A DNA stretch of 64,000 bases from Halorubrum sodomense (GTDB taxonomy: Archaea; Halobacteriota; Halobacteria; Halobacteriales; Haloferacaceae): contig NZ_FOYN01000002.1 in NCBI RefSeq assembly GCF_900111935.1, positions 62,001-126,000 of the forward strand, in the 5' to 3' direction. Position numbers and translations under genes: made by a program. Below the pieces are notes generated by a model, which saw only the letters and a program-made list of their open reading frames with translations, was not told where the DNA came from and ran no database searches. Shown here in pieces: positions 7,133 through 14,843 of this stretch (position 1 is its first letter; every line of letters begins with the position of its first letter).

Positions 7133-8842
7133 TCAGGCCGACACCGACGGCCCGGCGCCGTCGTTATGGCGCGCCTGTTCGGTGTAGAAGCCCAGATCGA
7201 AGGCGAGCGTGTCGCCCTGGATCTCGTTGCCCACTTCGAGGGGCAGCTCCCACTCGAGCGCGACGCAGTGCATCACGCCGTCGCCGCGGAACGCCTCGCG
7301 GTCCGGGTCGTCCGCCGGGTCGTTACGCTCGTCGTACGGCGTCGACCGGTTCCCGTCGAGCGGAACGCCGTTCCCGTCGGCGAGCGCCGCGAGGACGTTT
7401 CCGAGCGAGTCGTCCATGATGACCTTCTCCTGTGCGGTCTGTGCCGCGAGGTTGCCGAACACCGTCGGGATGTTGAGCGGATCGCTGACGTCGTTAAAGA
7501 ACGCCGGGTCGCCGCCCGAGCCGCCGGCCGCGCCGGCCATCGCCTGGAGCGTGCTCGCGCTGCCGTCGACGTTGATCGTGTACACGTTCGTTGCGGGATT
7601 CGGCGACGCCGCGCGGGCGTCGGCCGCCGCGCCGGTCGGCGATGAGAACGACGTGCTGCCGTCCCCGTTGAACGACTCGCCGTCGGATAGGACGATGTTC
7701 CGGTACTCGACCCCGCTACGTCCGTTCGCGTCGAGCTCGGCCTGCGCGTCGTCGACGCCCTCGCCGATGTAGGTGCCCGTCGCGATACCGTTCGCGTTCG
7801 CGAACGGATCGGGGTCGCCGTCGCCGTCGCCCGGCGTCGAGGGGCTGGGACCGGTCACCACGTCCGCGAGCTTCTGCCGGAGATCCGTCAGCTGCGCGTC
7901 CACCACGGAGAGGTCGCTCGTCAGGCCCTGGAGGACGCCCGTCCGCGGGACGGAGTCGTCGCTCCCCTCGCCGTCGAAGTACGCGACGCCGACCTGAACG
8001 TCGGACCCCTGCGACTGGAGGTAGCTGACGAACTGGCGGGTGCCGAGCTCGACGAGGTCGATCTTCGTCGTCTCGGCGTAGGTGGTCCCGCCGACCGTGA
8101 CGTCGTCCTCGCTGACGAGGCCGCCGTACTGCTCGTACAGCATCGAGCCCGAAAAGTCGAGCGTCAGCATGATGTCGACCGGCTCCGCGCCGTCGTACAC
8201 GTTGTCGCAGTCCTCGTCGTACCAGAGCCGCGCCTCGATGGCGTCGCCGAGGTCGCCGAGGTTGTCCGGGTCGACGATCTGCTCCGGCTCGGTGGCGGTG
8301 CCGCCGTCACCGTTGACGTCGCTCGCCTGCATCCAGATGTAGCCGGGGTTGTCACAGAGGTGGAGCGAGAAGGTGATCTCGCCGGAGTCGCCGGGCTTCA
8401 CGTCGGTGAGGCGGACCAGCGTCTCCATCTCCTCGCCCGTGACCGGGTCCGTGCCGAAGTCCGCCTCCTCCAGCGGCGGGATGGTTTCGCAGTCCAGCAC
8501 CCGGAGGTTCGCCCCGTTGCTGTCCGGGTCGTCCTCGTCCGGGAAGTCGCTGTACGTGAACACCTCGCCGTCGATCTCGATCGACTGCTCGCCGTCGCCG
8601 TCGTGGTCCGGGTGGGCGCTGACGAACTGATTCCCCTCGCCGAAGTCGTACGTCTGCTGCCAGTCGACGAGGAGGTCGAGCTGGCCCGCGGTGAGGGTGT
8701 TCCCGTCGAACGACTCGGTATCGTTGAAGTACGCCGTGGTGCCGAGGCCCGCGCCCGCGGAGGCCACGCCCACCGCGCCGAGGCCGGCCAGCACCGTTCG
8801 CCGCGACAGTCCGATCGTGTCGATGTCGTCGTTGTCTGTCAT
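7133..8842 (-). CDS. SipW-type secreted protein with a nested von Willebrand A domain
   Basis: 569 residues. Tat signal LSRRTVLAGLG, then GTTAYFNDTESF and LTAGQLDLLVDW, the conserved start of TasA/CalY-like proteins. The motif DVKPGDSGE at ~148-155 and WYDEDCDN at ~207-214 precede a von Willebrand A domain (about 222-460) with the MIDAS signature DFSGS at ~229-233 and SDGES later. After the vWA domain the first domain resumes (LAALADG, WELPLEVGNEI) and ends FYTEQARHND. So the metal-binding adhesion module is inserted within the beta domain. The role is likely surface adhesion or assembly; extracellular location follows from the signal. Confidence 0.82.
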   Translation of the reverse strand: MTDNDDIDTIGLSRRTVLAGLGAVGVASAGAGLGTTAYFNDTESFDGNTLTAGQLDLLVDWQQTYDFGEGNQFVSAHPDHDGDGEQSIEIDGEVFTYSDFPDEDDPDSNGANLRVLDCETIPPLEEADFGTDPVTGEEMETLVRLTDVKPGDSGEITFSLHLCDNPGYIWMQASDVNGDGGTATEPEQIVDPDNLGDLGDAIEARLWYDEDCDNVYDGAEPVDIMLTLDFSGSMLYEQYGGLVSEDDVTVGGTTYAETTKIDLVELGTRQFVSYLQSQGSDVQVGVAYFDGEGSDDSVPRTGVLQGLTSDLSVVDAQLTDLRQKLADVVTGPSPSTPGDGDGDPDPFANANGIATGTYIGEGVDDAQAELDANGRSGVEYRNIVLSDGESFNGDGSTSFSSPTGAAADARAASPNPATNVYTINVDGSASTLQAMAGAAGGSGGDPAFFNDVSDPLNIPTVFGNLAAQTAQEKVIMDDSLGNVLAALADGNGVPLDGNRSTPYDERNDPADDPDREAFRGDGVMHCVALEWELPLEVGNEIQGDTLAFDLGFYTEQARHNDGAGPSVSA

Positions 8843-8968
8843 GAGTGTAATTCCCCGAAGGGAGTCCCACCGACGGGGTCGAACCGTCGCCCCGGCCGCC
8901 CGCGCGGGTCCGGAATGGGTAATGGTCGGTCGGACGGGCGCCGTCGCGCCCGCCGCGTTACGCGCCGA
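8843..8968 (-). promoter_or_regulatory. Leader with UUCG-tetraloop hairpin before the 8842 start
   Basis: On the minus strand the sequence CTCCCTTCGGGGAA (about 8852-8865) can form a UCCC/GGGA stem closed by a UUCG tetraloop, ending about 10 nt before the ATG. The same element, in the same position, precedes the paralogous gene starting at 10417. Conservation between two paralogues suggests an RNA element or a structured ribosome-binding site. Confidence 0.5.
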
Positions 8969-10417
8969 TCAGACGTTGATGACCCCCGACGCGTCGGTGA
9001 CGTTGTCGATGGCCGCGCGGCCGTCGTTCGAGCTGTTCGGCGACGCGACGCCCTCTCCACCGTCGCTGGCGAAGACCTCGCTGAGGACGAACTGGGTCGG
9101 GACGCTCGACAGCGCCGGCAGGCCGCTCGTCCAGTCGATGACGAACGTGTAGGTCAGCTGGTCGGCGCTCTCGAGAGCCACGAAGCCGGGAACGTCCTCC
9201 GCGGCGGTGTCGGTGCGGTTGTTGTTCCCGCCAGTGCCGATGTTGCGCCGGATGTACCCGCCGTCGCCGCTCGCGCCGCTCGTGCTGTTCGCGATGCCTC
9301 CGGACCGGGCGCCGGAGCTCGCGCTACCGTAGCCGAACCGGAAGTCGTCGTTCGGGCTCTCGCCGAGCCCGTCGGTGTCGACGTCGAAGTTGGCCTCGAC
9401 GACGTAGGCGTTCGGGTTGCTCGGCCACTCGCCGAGCCCGGAGTTCCCGCCGCCGTACACGTCGCCGTCCAGCTCCACCTGTACGACCGTGGTCGGGCCG
9501 CTGCTCACCCGCGCGGTGATCCAGCTCCCCGTCGCGTCGCCCTGCCCGTCGCCGTCGCGGTCGACGCCCGGACCGGGGTCGGTGGTCACGACGGTGTCGA
9601 ACTCGACGCAGGGGTTGTGCGCCCCGTCGTTGTGGCGAGCCTGGACCGCGTAGAACTCGAAGTCGAACATGACCGAGTCCGTCTGGATCTCGTTCTCGAC
9701 GCTCGTCGGCACCTCCCATGTGAAGCAGACGCACTGTTCGTCGACGTTCGGTTCGCCGTCGGTGAACGCCTCGGTGACGCCATCGAAGGTGGGGCGATCC
9801 GCGAGCGGCGCGTTCGCGTCACCGTCGCTGGACAGCGGGACGCCGGCTTGGAGCGCGAGCATGACTTCCGCCAGCGACCCGGAGACGATCTCGTCGCCGA
9901 TGACGTTGCCGCCGTCGCCGTCGGGCGTACAGTACGAGACGGTGACCTCCATCGCGTCCGCGAGGTCTCCCGTGTCCGGGGTCTCGTCGTCGTCCATCTC
10001 GGGCTCCGTCATTCCGTTCTCGTCGTTCGCGGTCAGCTCACCGCACATCCACATGTACGCGGGGTTGTCGACGATCGAGAAGCAGAACTCGCCCTCGCCG
10101 GAGTCGCCGGGCTTCAGGTCGGAGACCTGGATGCTGAGGGGCTCGCCCTCGATCTGCTGGCCCTCGATCCCGACGACGTTCCCGTCGACGTAGGTGCCGG
10201 GCTCCGTGGAGTACTGCGCGTAGCTGCCCTGGTCCTCTGAGTAGTCGACGTGGACGAACAGGTCGAGCGAGCCGGCCGTCAGCTCGTTGTTCGCGAACGT
10301 CTCCGTGTCGTTGAAGTACGCCGTGGTGCCGAGGCCCGCGCCCGCGGAGGCCACGCCGACCGCACCGAGTCCGACCAGCATCTTGCGCCGCGATAGTCCG
10401 ATTTTGTCGTCGTTCAT
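8969..10417 (-). CDS. SipW-type secreted protein with long C-terminal extension
   Basis: 482 residues. Signal LSRRKMLVGLG, then GTTAYFNDTETFANNELTAG. The TasA/CalY-like core has LKPGDSGEGEF, CDxNPxY-type strands (VDNPAYMWMCGE), FTWEVPTSVENEI and the closing motif YAVQARHND at about residue 270. It has no vWA domain, so it is the uninterrupted version of its neighbours. A further ~200-residue, Gly/Asn/Asp-rich domain follows (TARVSSG, YVVEANFDVDTD, YTFVIDWTSG) that looks like a separate beta-sandwich; not recognised. It is expected to be exported by Tat, cleaved and assembled outside the cell. Confidence 0.8.
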   Translation of the reverse strand: MNDDKIGLSRRKMLVGLGAVGVASAGAGLGTTAYFNDTETFANNELTAGSLDLFVHVDYSEDQGSYAQYSTEPGTYVDGNVVGIEGQQIEGEPLSIQVSDLKPGDSGEGEFCFSIVDNPAYMWMCGELTANDENGMTEPEMDDDETPDTGDLADAMEVTVSYCTPDGDGGNVIGDEIVSGSLAEVMLALQAGVPLSSDGDANAPLADRPTFDGVTEAFTDGEPNVDEQCVCFTWEVPTSVENEIQTDSVMFDFEFYAVQARHNDGAHNPCVEFDTVVTTDPGPGVDRDGDGQGDATGSWITARVSSGPTTVVQVELDGDVYGGGNSGLGEWPSNPNAYVVEANFDVDTDGLGESPNDDFRFGYGSASSGARSGGIANSTSGASGDGGYIRRNIGTGGNNNRTDTAAEDVPGFVALESADQLTYTFVIDWTSGLPALSSVPTQFVLSEVFASDGGEGVASPNSSNDGRAAIDNVTDASGVINV

Positions 10418-10538
10418 TGTGTATCATCCCCGAAGGGAACTCCCGGCGGCGGTCGCGAACCGCCGCGTCGGCCGCCCGAAGGCGCCGAGCCGGGAACCGG
10501 ACGTGTCTCGTCGTCCGGGGCCGCGTCGCTCCGAGGAG
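10418..10538 (-). promoter_or_regulatory. Leader with UUCG-tetraloop hairpin before the 10417 start
   Basis: The minus strand reads TTCCCTTCGGGGATGATAC then the ATG, giving the same UCCC-UUCG-GGGA hairpin as the leader at 8843-8968. Both leaders also share a GAACCG/CGGCCGCCCG block further from the start codon. The gene starting at 12029 lacks the hairpin and has a plain GGGGGAG ribosome-binding site instead. Confidence 0.5.
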
Positions 10539-12029
10539 CTAGTTCTGACCGCTCACGTTGCCGGTGCCGTTGGGTGCGGGACCGGGGCTGGTGCTGTTCA
10601 CGTCGGTCCCGTTGAACGCCACCTGAGGATTGTCGTTGTGCCGCGACTGCTCGGCGTAGACGGCGAGATCGAAGCTCACGGAGTCGGTCTGGATCTCGTT
10701 GCCGACCTCCGCCGGGAGCGTCCACTCGAAACCGATGCACTGGGTGGTCGCGCCGGGGTACGGCTGCCGACCCTCCACCTGGCGGTCGCCGTCGAGCGCC
10801 TCGCCGTCGGCCAGCTCCGCGAAGACCTCGCTCATCGTGCCGGAGAGGATCTTCTGCTCGCCCGCGAGGACGATCTGGGCGATCTCGGCGTAGACGGTGT
10901 CGAGGTCGGACGGGTCGGGCGCGACGAAAGCGTCGTCGGGAGAGCTGGCGACGCTCTCCAACAGACCGGTGTCTGCGTTCCCGAGCGCGATGGTGAAGAT
11001 GCGGATCCCGTTGTTCTTGGCATCGTTCGCGGCGTTGATCGCGGCGGTGTCGTCAGACTGCCCGTCGCTCAACAGGATCATCACCTTCGACGCGCCCGGC
11101 GTGGCGATGGTGCCGTTGAGGAGTTCGTTCTCGCCCTCGATGATACCGGCGGCGATCGAGGTGCCGCCGCCCGCTGTGTAGTTGTTGATCGCGTTCTGAA
11201 CGGCTTGGTAGTTGGTCGTCAGCTCCTGGTCGGTCGACGCGCCGGAATTGAACGAGATCGCAGCGGCCTCGTCGGGCGACGAGAGGTTGCCGACGAAGCT
11301 GGTCGCGGCCGTCTTCAGCGCCGAGAGCGGTGCGCCGCCCATCGAGCCGGAGACGTCGCTGACTAAGGCGACTTCCAGCTCCTGCTGCTGGCCCGTGCCC
11401 GTGGGCTCGTACACGTTGTCGCAGTCCTCGTCGTACCAGACGCAGACCTCGATTGCGTCGGCGAGATCGCCTTGCCCGGGCGTGTCGTCCTCGTCCGCCT
11501 CGGGCTCGGACTGCCCGTTCTCCGCCTGGGACAGCTCGCCCGCGAGGTAGAGGAACGCGGGGTTGTCACAGATGTGGATGCTGATCGTGACCTCGCCGGA
11601 GTCGCCGGGCTTCACGTCGTCGAGCGTGAACACCGGGATCCCGTCGCCGTTGACGAGGTACTGATCCGCCTCGGGCGAACAGAAGTCGAAGCCGTCCTCC
11701 TCCATGACGAGGTCTTCCCACGCCTGCATGTCCGCGGGGCTGGGCGCCTGATCGAGCAGGTACCGCCCGTCGCCGAGCTCCTCGGCGTCCGGGTAGCCCA
11801 TGGACTGGACGTGCTCCAAGCGGCCGGGACCGCCGAGGTACGTCGACTTGTAGTCCAGTTTCAGGTCCAGCTCGCCCGCGGTGAGCGTGTTGCCCTCGAA
11901 CGACTCGGTATCGTTGAAGTACGCCGTGGTACCGAGTCCCGCGCCCGCGGACGCGACGCCGACCGCGCCGAGGCCCGCGAGCACCTTGCGCCGCGAGAGT
12001 CCGATTGTGTCGTTTGTGTCTTGGCTCAT
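10539..12029 (-). CDS. SipW-type secreted protein with a nested von Willebrand A domain
   Basis: 496 residues from the ATG at 12029, preceded by GGGGGAG on the minus strand; the frame is open upstream but the Tat signal fixes this start. LSRRKVLAGLG is followed by GTTAYFNDTESF and LTAGELDLKLDY. DVKPGDSGE, then WYDEDCDN, then a vWA domain (about 215-390) with MIDAS SDVSGSMGG and LSDGQSDD. The beta domain then resumes (VFAELADGEAL, WTLPAEVGNEI) and ends YAEQSRHND. Domain order is the same as in the protein encoded at 7133-8842. It is the first gene of the minus-strand cluster, divergent from the regulator at 12424. Confidence 0.82.
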   Translation of the reverse strand: MSQDTNDTIGLSRRKVLAGLGAVGVASAGAGLGTTAYFNDTESFEGNTLTAGELDLKLDYKSTYLGGPGRLEHVQSMGYPDAEELGDGRYLLDQAPSPADMQAWEDLVMEEDGFDFCSPEADQYLVNGDGIPVFTLDDVKPGDSGEVTISIHICDNPAFLYLAGELSQAENGQSEPEADEDDTPGQGDLADAIEVCVWYDEDCDNVYEPTGTGQQQELEVALVSDVSGSMGGAPLSALKTAATSFVGNLSSPDEAAAISFNSGASTDQELTTNYQAVQNAINNYTAGGGTSIAAGIIEGENELLNGTIATPGASKVMILLSDGQSDDTAAINAANDAKNNGIRIFTIALGNADTGLLESVASSPDDAFVAPDPSDLDTVYAEIAQIVLAGEQKILSGTMSEVFAELADGEALDGDRQVEGRQPYPGATTQCIGFEWTLPAEVGNEIQTDSVSFDLAVYAEQSRHNDNPQVAFNGTDVNSTSPGPAPNGTGNVSGQN

Positions 12030-12423
12030 GGTTTCTCCCCCGACTCGCCCCCCGTCCGCGATGGGCTGACCGAATCGGTTACTTTCCCCTCCGAGGGACA
12101 CCCACCTAGTTACGCGTTCCCATGTCACCGTCGAACGGACGATTCCAGCAGGTAGAACGTCTCACGGAACCGGTCAACGGTCTCGTTCGACGGACGGTTC
12201 GGTGGTCCTACCGGGAGCGATCTCGCCCGCAGGCGTTCCGTACTGTCGCCACCGAACCCGGTACGAGAACCGTACTCGACGTGTCGGATCCGACAAGCTG
12301 CTCGTACCCTCTTCCCTCGATCGGCCGCTTCCCCGGGTAGCGAGCCCATACATATGACTCGGTCCGACGCAGTGGGTGACAGAACTCGGGCGCCGCCGAG
12401 CGCGGCCGCCCGGAGCCCACTCC
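12030..12423. promoter_or_regulatory. Divergent control region with nested palindromes
   Basis: This 394-bp gene-free stretch separates the secretion cluster from the wHTH regulator. It holds a perfect 14-bp palindrome TGTCGGATCCGACA (12282-12295), flanked by 8-bp arms GGTACGAG (12260-12267) and CTCGTACC (12301-12308), and a further 10-bp inverted pair CCGTCGAACG (12128-12137)/CGTTCGACGG (12184-12193). A TATA-like CATACATATG lies at about 12348-12357 towards the regulator. These look like operator sites. Confidence 0.5.
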
Positions 12424-12954
12424 ATGAAACTCCGAAACGACGTGTTACCGGCCGAACAGGTGTACGCGATCCTCGCGAACGAACGCCGTCGCCGCGCGAT
12501 CGAACAGCTCGGCGCCGTCGGCGGGACGGTCTCGGTCAACGAGCTGTCGACGCTCGTCGCGGGCCGCGAGACGGGCGAGACGCCCCCGCCGAAGCGCTGT
12601 CGCGAGAGCGTGTACACGTCGCTCGTCCAGACGCACCTGCCGAAGCTGGCGGACGCGGGCGTGATAGCGTACGACCGCGAGACGCAGACCATCGAGCTCT
12701 CTCGCCGCGCGCGCGACGTGCGACTCTACACGGAGGTCCTCGCGCCCGGCGGCGCGACGTGGTCGGAACTCTACCGCGCGCTCGCCGTGGGCTCGCTGCT
12801 CGTCGTGCTCGCGGCGCTCCTCGACGTCCCGCTCGTGTCGGCCGTCGACCCGGTCCTCTGGACCAGCCTCGGTCTCGGCGTCTTCGCCGCCGCCAGCGCG
12901 GTCCAGCTGTGGGTCAACCGCTTCTCGGTGCTGCGGCAGCTTCGGCTCCGGTGA
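12424..12954 (+). CDS. Winged-helix regulator with C-terminal membrane helices (DUF7344-like)
   Basis: 176 residues from the ATG at 12424; an upstream GTG at 12376 would add 16 poorly conserved residues. The N-terminal ~100 residues form a winged helix (VYAILANERRRRAIEQL, recognition segment VYTSLVQTHLPKLADAGVIAY). Two hydrophobic helices follow at about 120-160, so it is probably a membrane-tethered DNA-binding protein. A paralogue lies at 14205. It is transcribed divergently from the secreted-protein cluster across a palindrome-rich region, which makes it the obvious candidate regulator of that cluster; this is inference from position. Confidence 0.75.
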   Translation: MKLRNDVLPAEQVYAILANERRRRAIEQLGAVGGTVSVNELSTLVAGRETGETPPPKRCRESVYTSLVQTHLPKLADAGVIAYDRETQTIELSRRARDVRLYTEVLAPGGATWSELYRALAVGSLLVVLAALLDVPLVSAVDPVLWTSLGLGVFAAASAVQLWVNRFSVLRQLRLR

Positions 12955-13020
12955 CTGGGCTCGAAAAACTGACTCCTTCTCCGTCGTACTCCGCTCTCCT
13001 ATCCGAACTGTCGGCCTCCC

Positions 13021-13917
13021 CTACTCGGCGGCGGCCGCGACCGACTCCGGCAGCCGCAGCTCGAACAGCCGCGCGTCGCAGCCGGCGCATCGTCCGGCGA
13101 CCACGTCGTAGCTCGAACAGCAGGACTCGACGACGCGCTCTTCCAGCCCGACTTCGCCGGCGCAGCTCGGGCACTCATCGACGAACAGCCTGAGCGCGCC
13201 GAGCACCGCGCTGCGGTCCGCGAGCGCCAGCGTCGTCCAGTCGTCGCGGGTCACCGTCAGCACGCGGTCGGCCGCGACGTCCGCCCGGAACGCCGCGCGC
13301 GACTCCCAGTGGCCGATCTTCTCGTCGCCCGCGTACGCGAGCCCGACGCCCTCGTACCAGTCGATCGCCAGCTCATCGGTGTCGATCCCGGTGAGCGTCG
13401 CGAGCGCCGCCACGTCGTCGCGGTCGCTTCGGTCCCCGTCGCCGCCAGCGTCCCTCGGCTTGCCCGTCGCCGCCGCCCGCCACGCCGCGGCGAAGTCGGG
13501 CGCGAACGCGAAGTCGTCGCCGGCGGGCGTCTCGACGAGGATGTCGGCGTCAAGCAGGTACGTCTCCGGATCGATCTCACCCGACTGACGGGCGGCTATC
13601 TCCCTTGAACCGGGCGTTTTCCCGAACAGCGCGAGGACCCGCTCCGGGAGGTATCGCTTCGTGAGTTCGGGCGTCCCCGGGACGAGGTAGCCGCGGAGCC
13701 AGATCGCCGCGAGCGCGGCGCCGAACCCGGCCGCGCCGAGGAGCGGCGCGCCGACCGCGGCCACCGCTGCCCCCCCGACCGTCGCGATCCCGACGTTGAC
13801 CGCGGTACAGGGTAGACAGCGGTTCGCGCCGGTGTACTCGGGCCGTCGGAGTCGGTCGACGGCGGCGCGTGCGGGTCGTCGGAGGCGATCGGCGGCCGCG
13901 TTTCGTGACGCGTTCAT
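13021..13917 (-). CDS. Conserved haloarchaeal membrane protein with Cys pairs
   Basis: 298 residues from the ATG at 13917; the frame is open to 14091 but that extension is basic and unlike protein. The N-terminal ~30 residues are basic, then CLPC and two adjacent hydrophobic helices (about 42-82, rich in Gly/Ala). The rest is a soluble acidic domain ending with a zinc-ribbon-like set: CPSC, SCCSS, CAGC. No enzyme motif recognised. It lies between the two paralogous wHTH genes on the opposite strand. Function unknown; the Cys pairs suggest metal binding. Confidence 0.65.
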   Translation of the reverse strand: MNASRNAAADRLRRPARAAVDRLRRPEYTGANRCLPCTAVNVGIATVGGAAVAAVGAPLLGAAGFGAALAAIWLRGYLVPGTPELTKRYLPERVLALFGKTPGSREIAARQSGEIDPETYLLDADILVETPAGDDFAFAPDFAAAWRAAATGKPRDAGGDGDRSDRDDVAALATLTGIDTDELAIDWYEGVGLAYAGDEKIGHWESRAAFRADVAADRVLTVTRDDWTTLALADRSAVLGALRLFVDECPSCAGEVGLEERVVESCCSSYDVVAGRCAGCDARLFELRLPESVAAAAE

Positions 13918-14036
13918 ACCGGTTCGGACGGCGCGTGCCGACCTATGTATGCGCCGCCTACCGCCGCGTGCGTCGCCTCCCGCCGCGAACCTGTTTCGGC
14001 GATCGATAGTTACGGAAAACGACAACAGCGGACGAG

Positions 14037-14048
14037 AATCGCGATTCG
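14037..14048. promoter_or_regulatory. 12-bp palindrome upstream of the second wHTH gene
   Basis: GAATCGCGATTC is a perfect palindrome lying between the divergent genes starting at 13917 and 14205. Possible operator; no regulator assigned. Confidence 0.3.
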
Positions 14049-14152
14049 ACGGACCTACTATCTCAAGAATCCTCATTCGCTCGGTTCTCAAAGCGTTTCC
14101 GTGTACTTCGCGCGTCGATACACGCCGCGATCTACCGCCGACTCATTAATAG

Positions 14153-14163
14153 AAAATTATATG
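14153..14163 (+). promoter_or_regulatory. TATA box for the wHTH gene at 14205
   Basis: AAAATTATATG lies in an unusually AT-rich island (14140-14185) for this genome, predicting transcription from about 14185 and a leader of about 20 nt. Confidence 0.55.
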
Positions 14164-14204
14164 TTGTGTCTAATCAATATGCTCTCAACCCACATGGGCG
14201 AGCC

Positions 14205-14759
14205 ATGACATCACAACTCATCGGATCGGAGGTGCCCTCGCCCGCCGATGAGGACGGTCCGTCGCGCGACGAGGTGTTCACGGCGCTGAGCAACGCGCGG
14301 CGGCGGAACGTGATCGAGTACCTGAACACCAACGGCAGCGAGGCGCGCGTCCGCGACATCGCGGAGCAGCTGGCGGCGTGGGAGAACGGCGTCGAGATCC
14401 CCGAAGTGACGTACAAGCAGCGCAAGCGAGTGTACACGGCGCTTCACCAGTCGCACCTCCCGAAGCTGGCCGCCAGCGGCTTCATCGACTACGAGTCCGA
14501 CCGGGGGTTGGTCTCGCTCACCGAGGAGAGCCGGCAGCTGGAGGTGTACCTGGAGATCGTCTCGGACAACGAGATCCTCTGGAGCGAGTACTACGTCGGG
14601 CTCGCGGTCGTGTGCGGGCTGCTGGCGACGGCGGCGTGGGTCGGCACCGTCCCGTTCGGCGCGGTCTCGGGATACGCGTACGCGGTCCTGTTCGCGCTCG
14701 TGTTCGCTGTCTCCGGGCTCTTCCACCGGTCGTCGACGAAGCGGAACCGACTGGGCTGA
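14205..14759 (+). CDS. Winged-helix regulator with C-terminal membrane helices (DUF7344-like)
   Basis: 184 residues from the ATG at 14205. Same design as the protein at 12424: FTALSNARRRNVIEYL opens the wHTH, VYTALHQSHLPKLAASGFIDY matches the paralogue nearly residue for residue, and two hydrophobic helices occur at about 130-172. A basic tail (STKRNRLG) ends the protein. The in-frame upstream GTG at 14166 is less likely given the promoter at 14153-14163. It probably binds DNA while held at the membrane; target genes unknown. Such proteins are numerous in haloarchaea. Confidence 0.75.
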   Translation: MTSQLIGSEVPSPADEDGPSRDEVFTALSNARRRNVIEYLNTNGSEARVRDIAEQLAAWENGVEIPEVTYKQRKRVYTALHQSHLPKLAASGFIDYESDRGLVSLTEESRQLEVYLEIVSDNEILWSEYYVGLAVVCGLLATAAWVGTVPFGAVSGYAYAVLFALVFAVSGLFHRSSTKRNRLG

Positions 14760-14843
14760 CGACGCATCGGCGCCCCTCCCCGCCCGAACTCACCGCGCGG
14801 ACACCCGCAGGGTTTTAGCCGCGCACGGCGGGAGTACGGACAT

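Noticed and set aside
8360-10240. 626-codon plus-strand frame opposite the SipW-type genes
   Set aside because: Arg/Val/Asp-rich antisense shadow crossing an intergenic leader.
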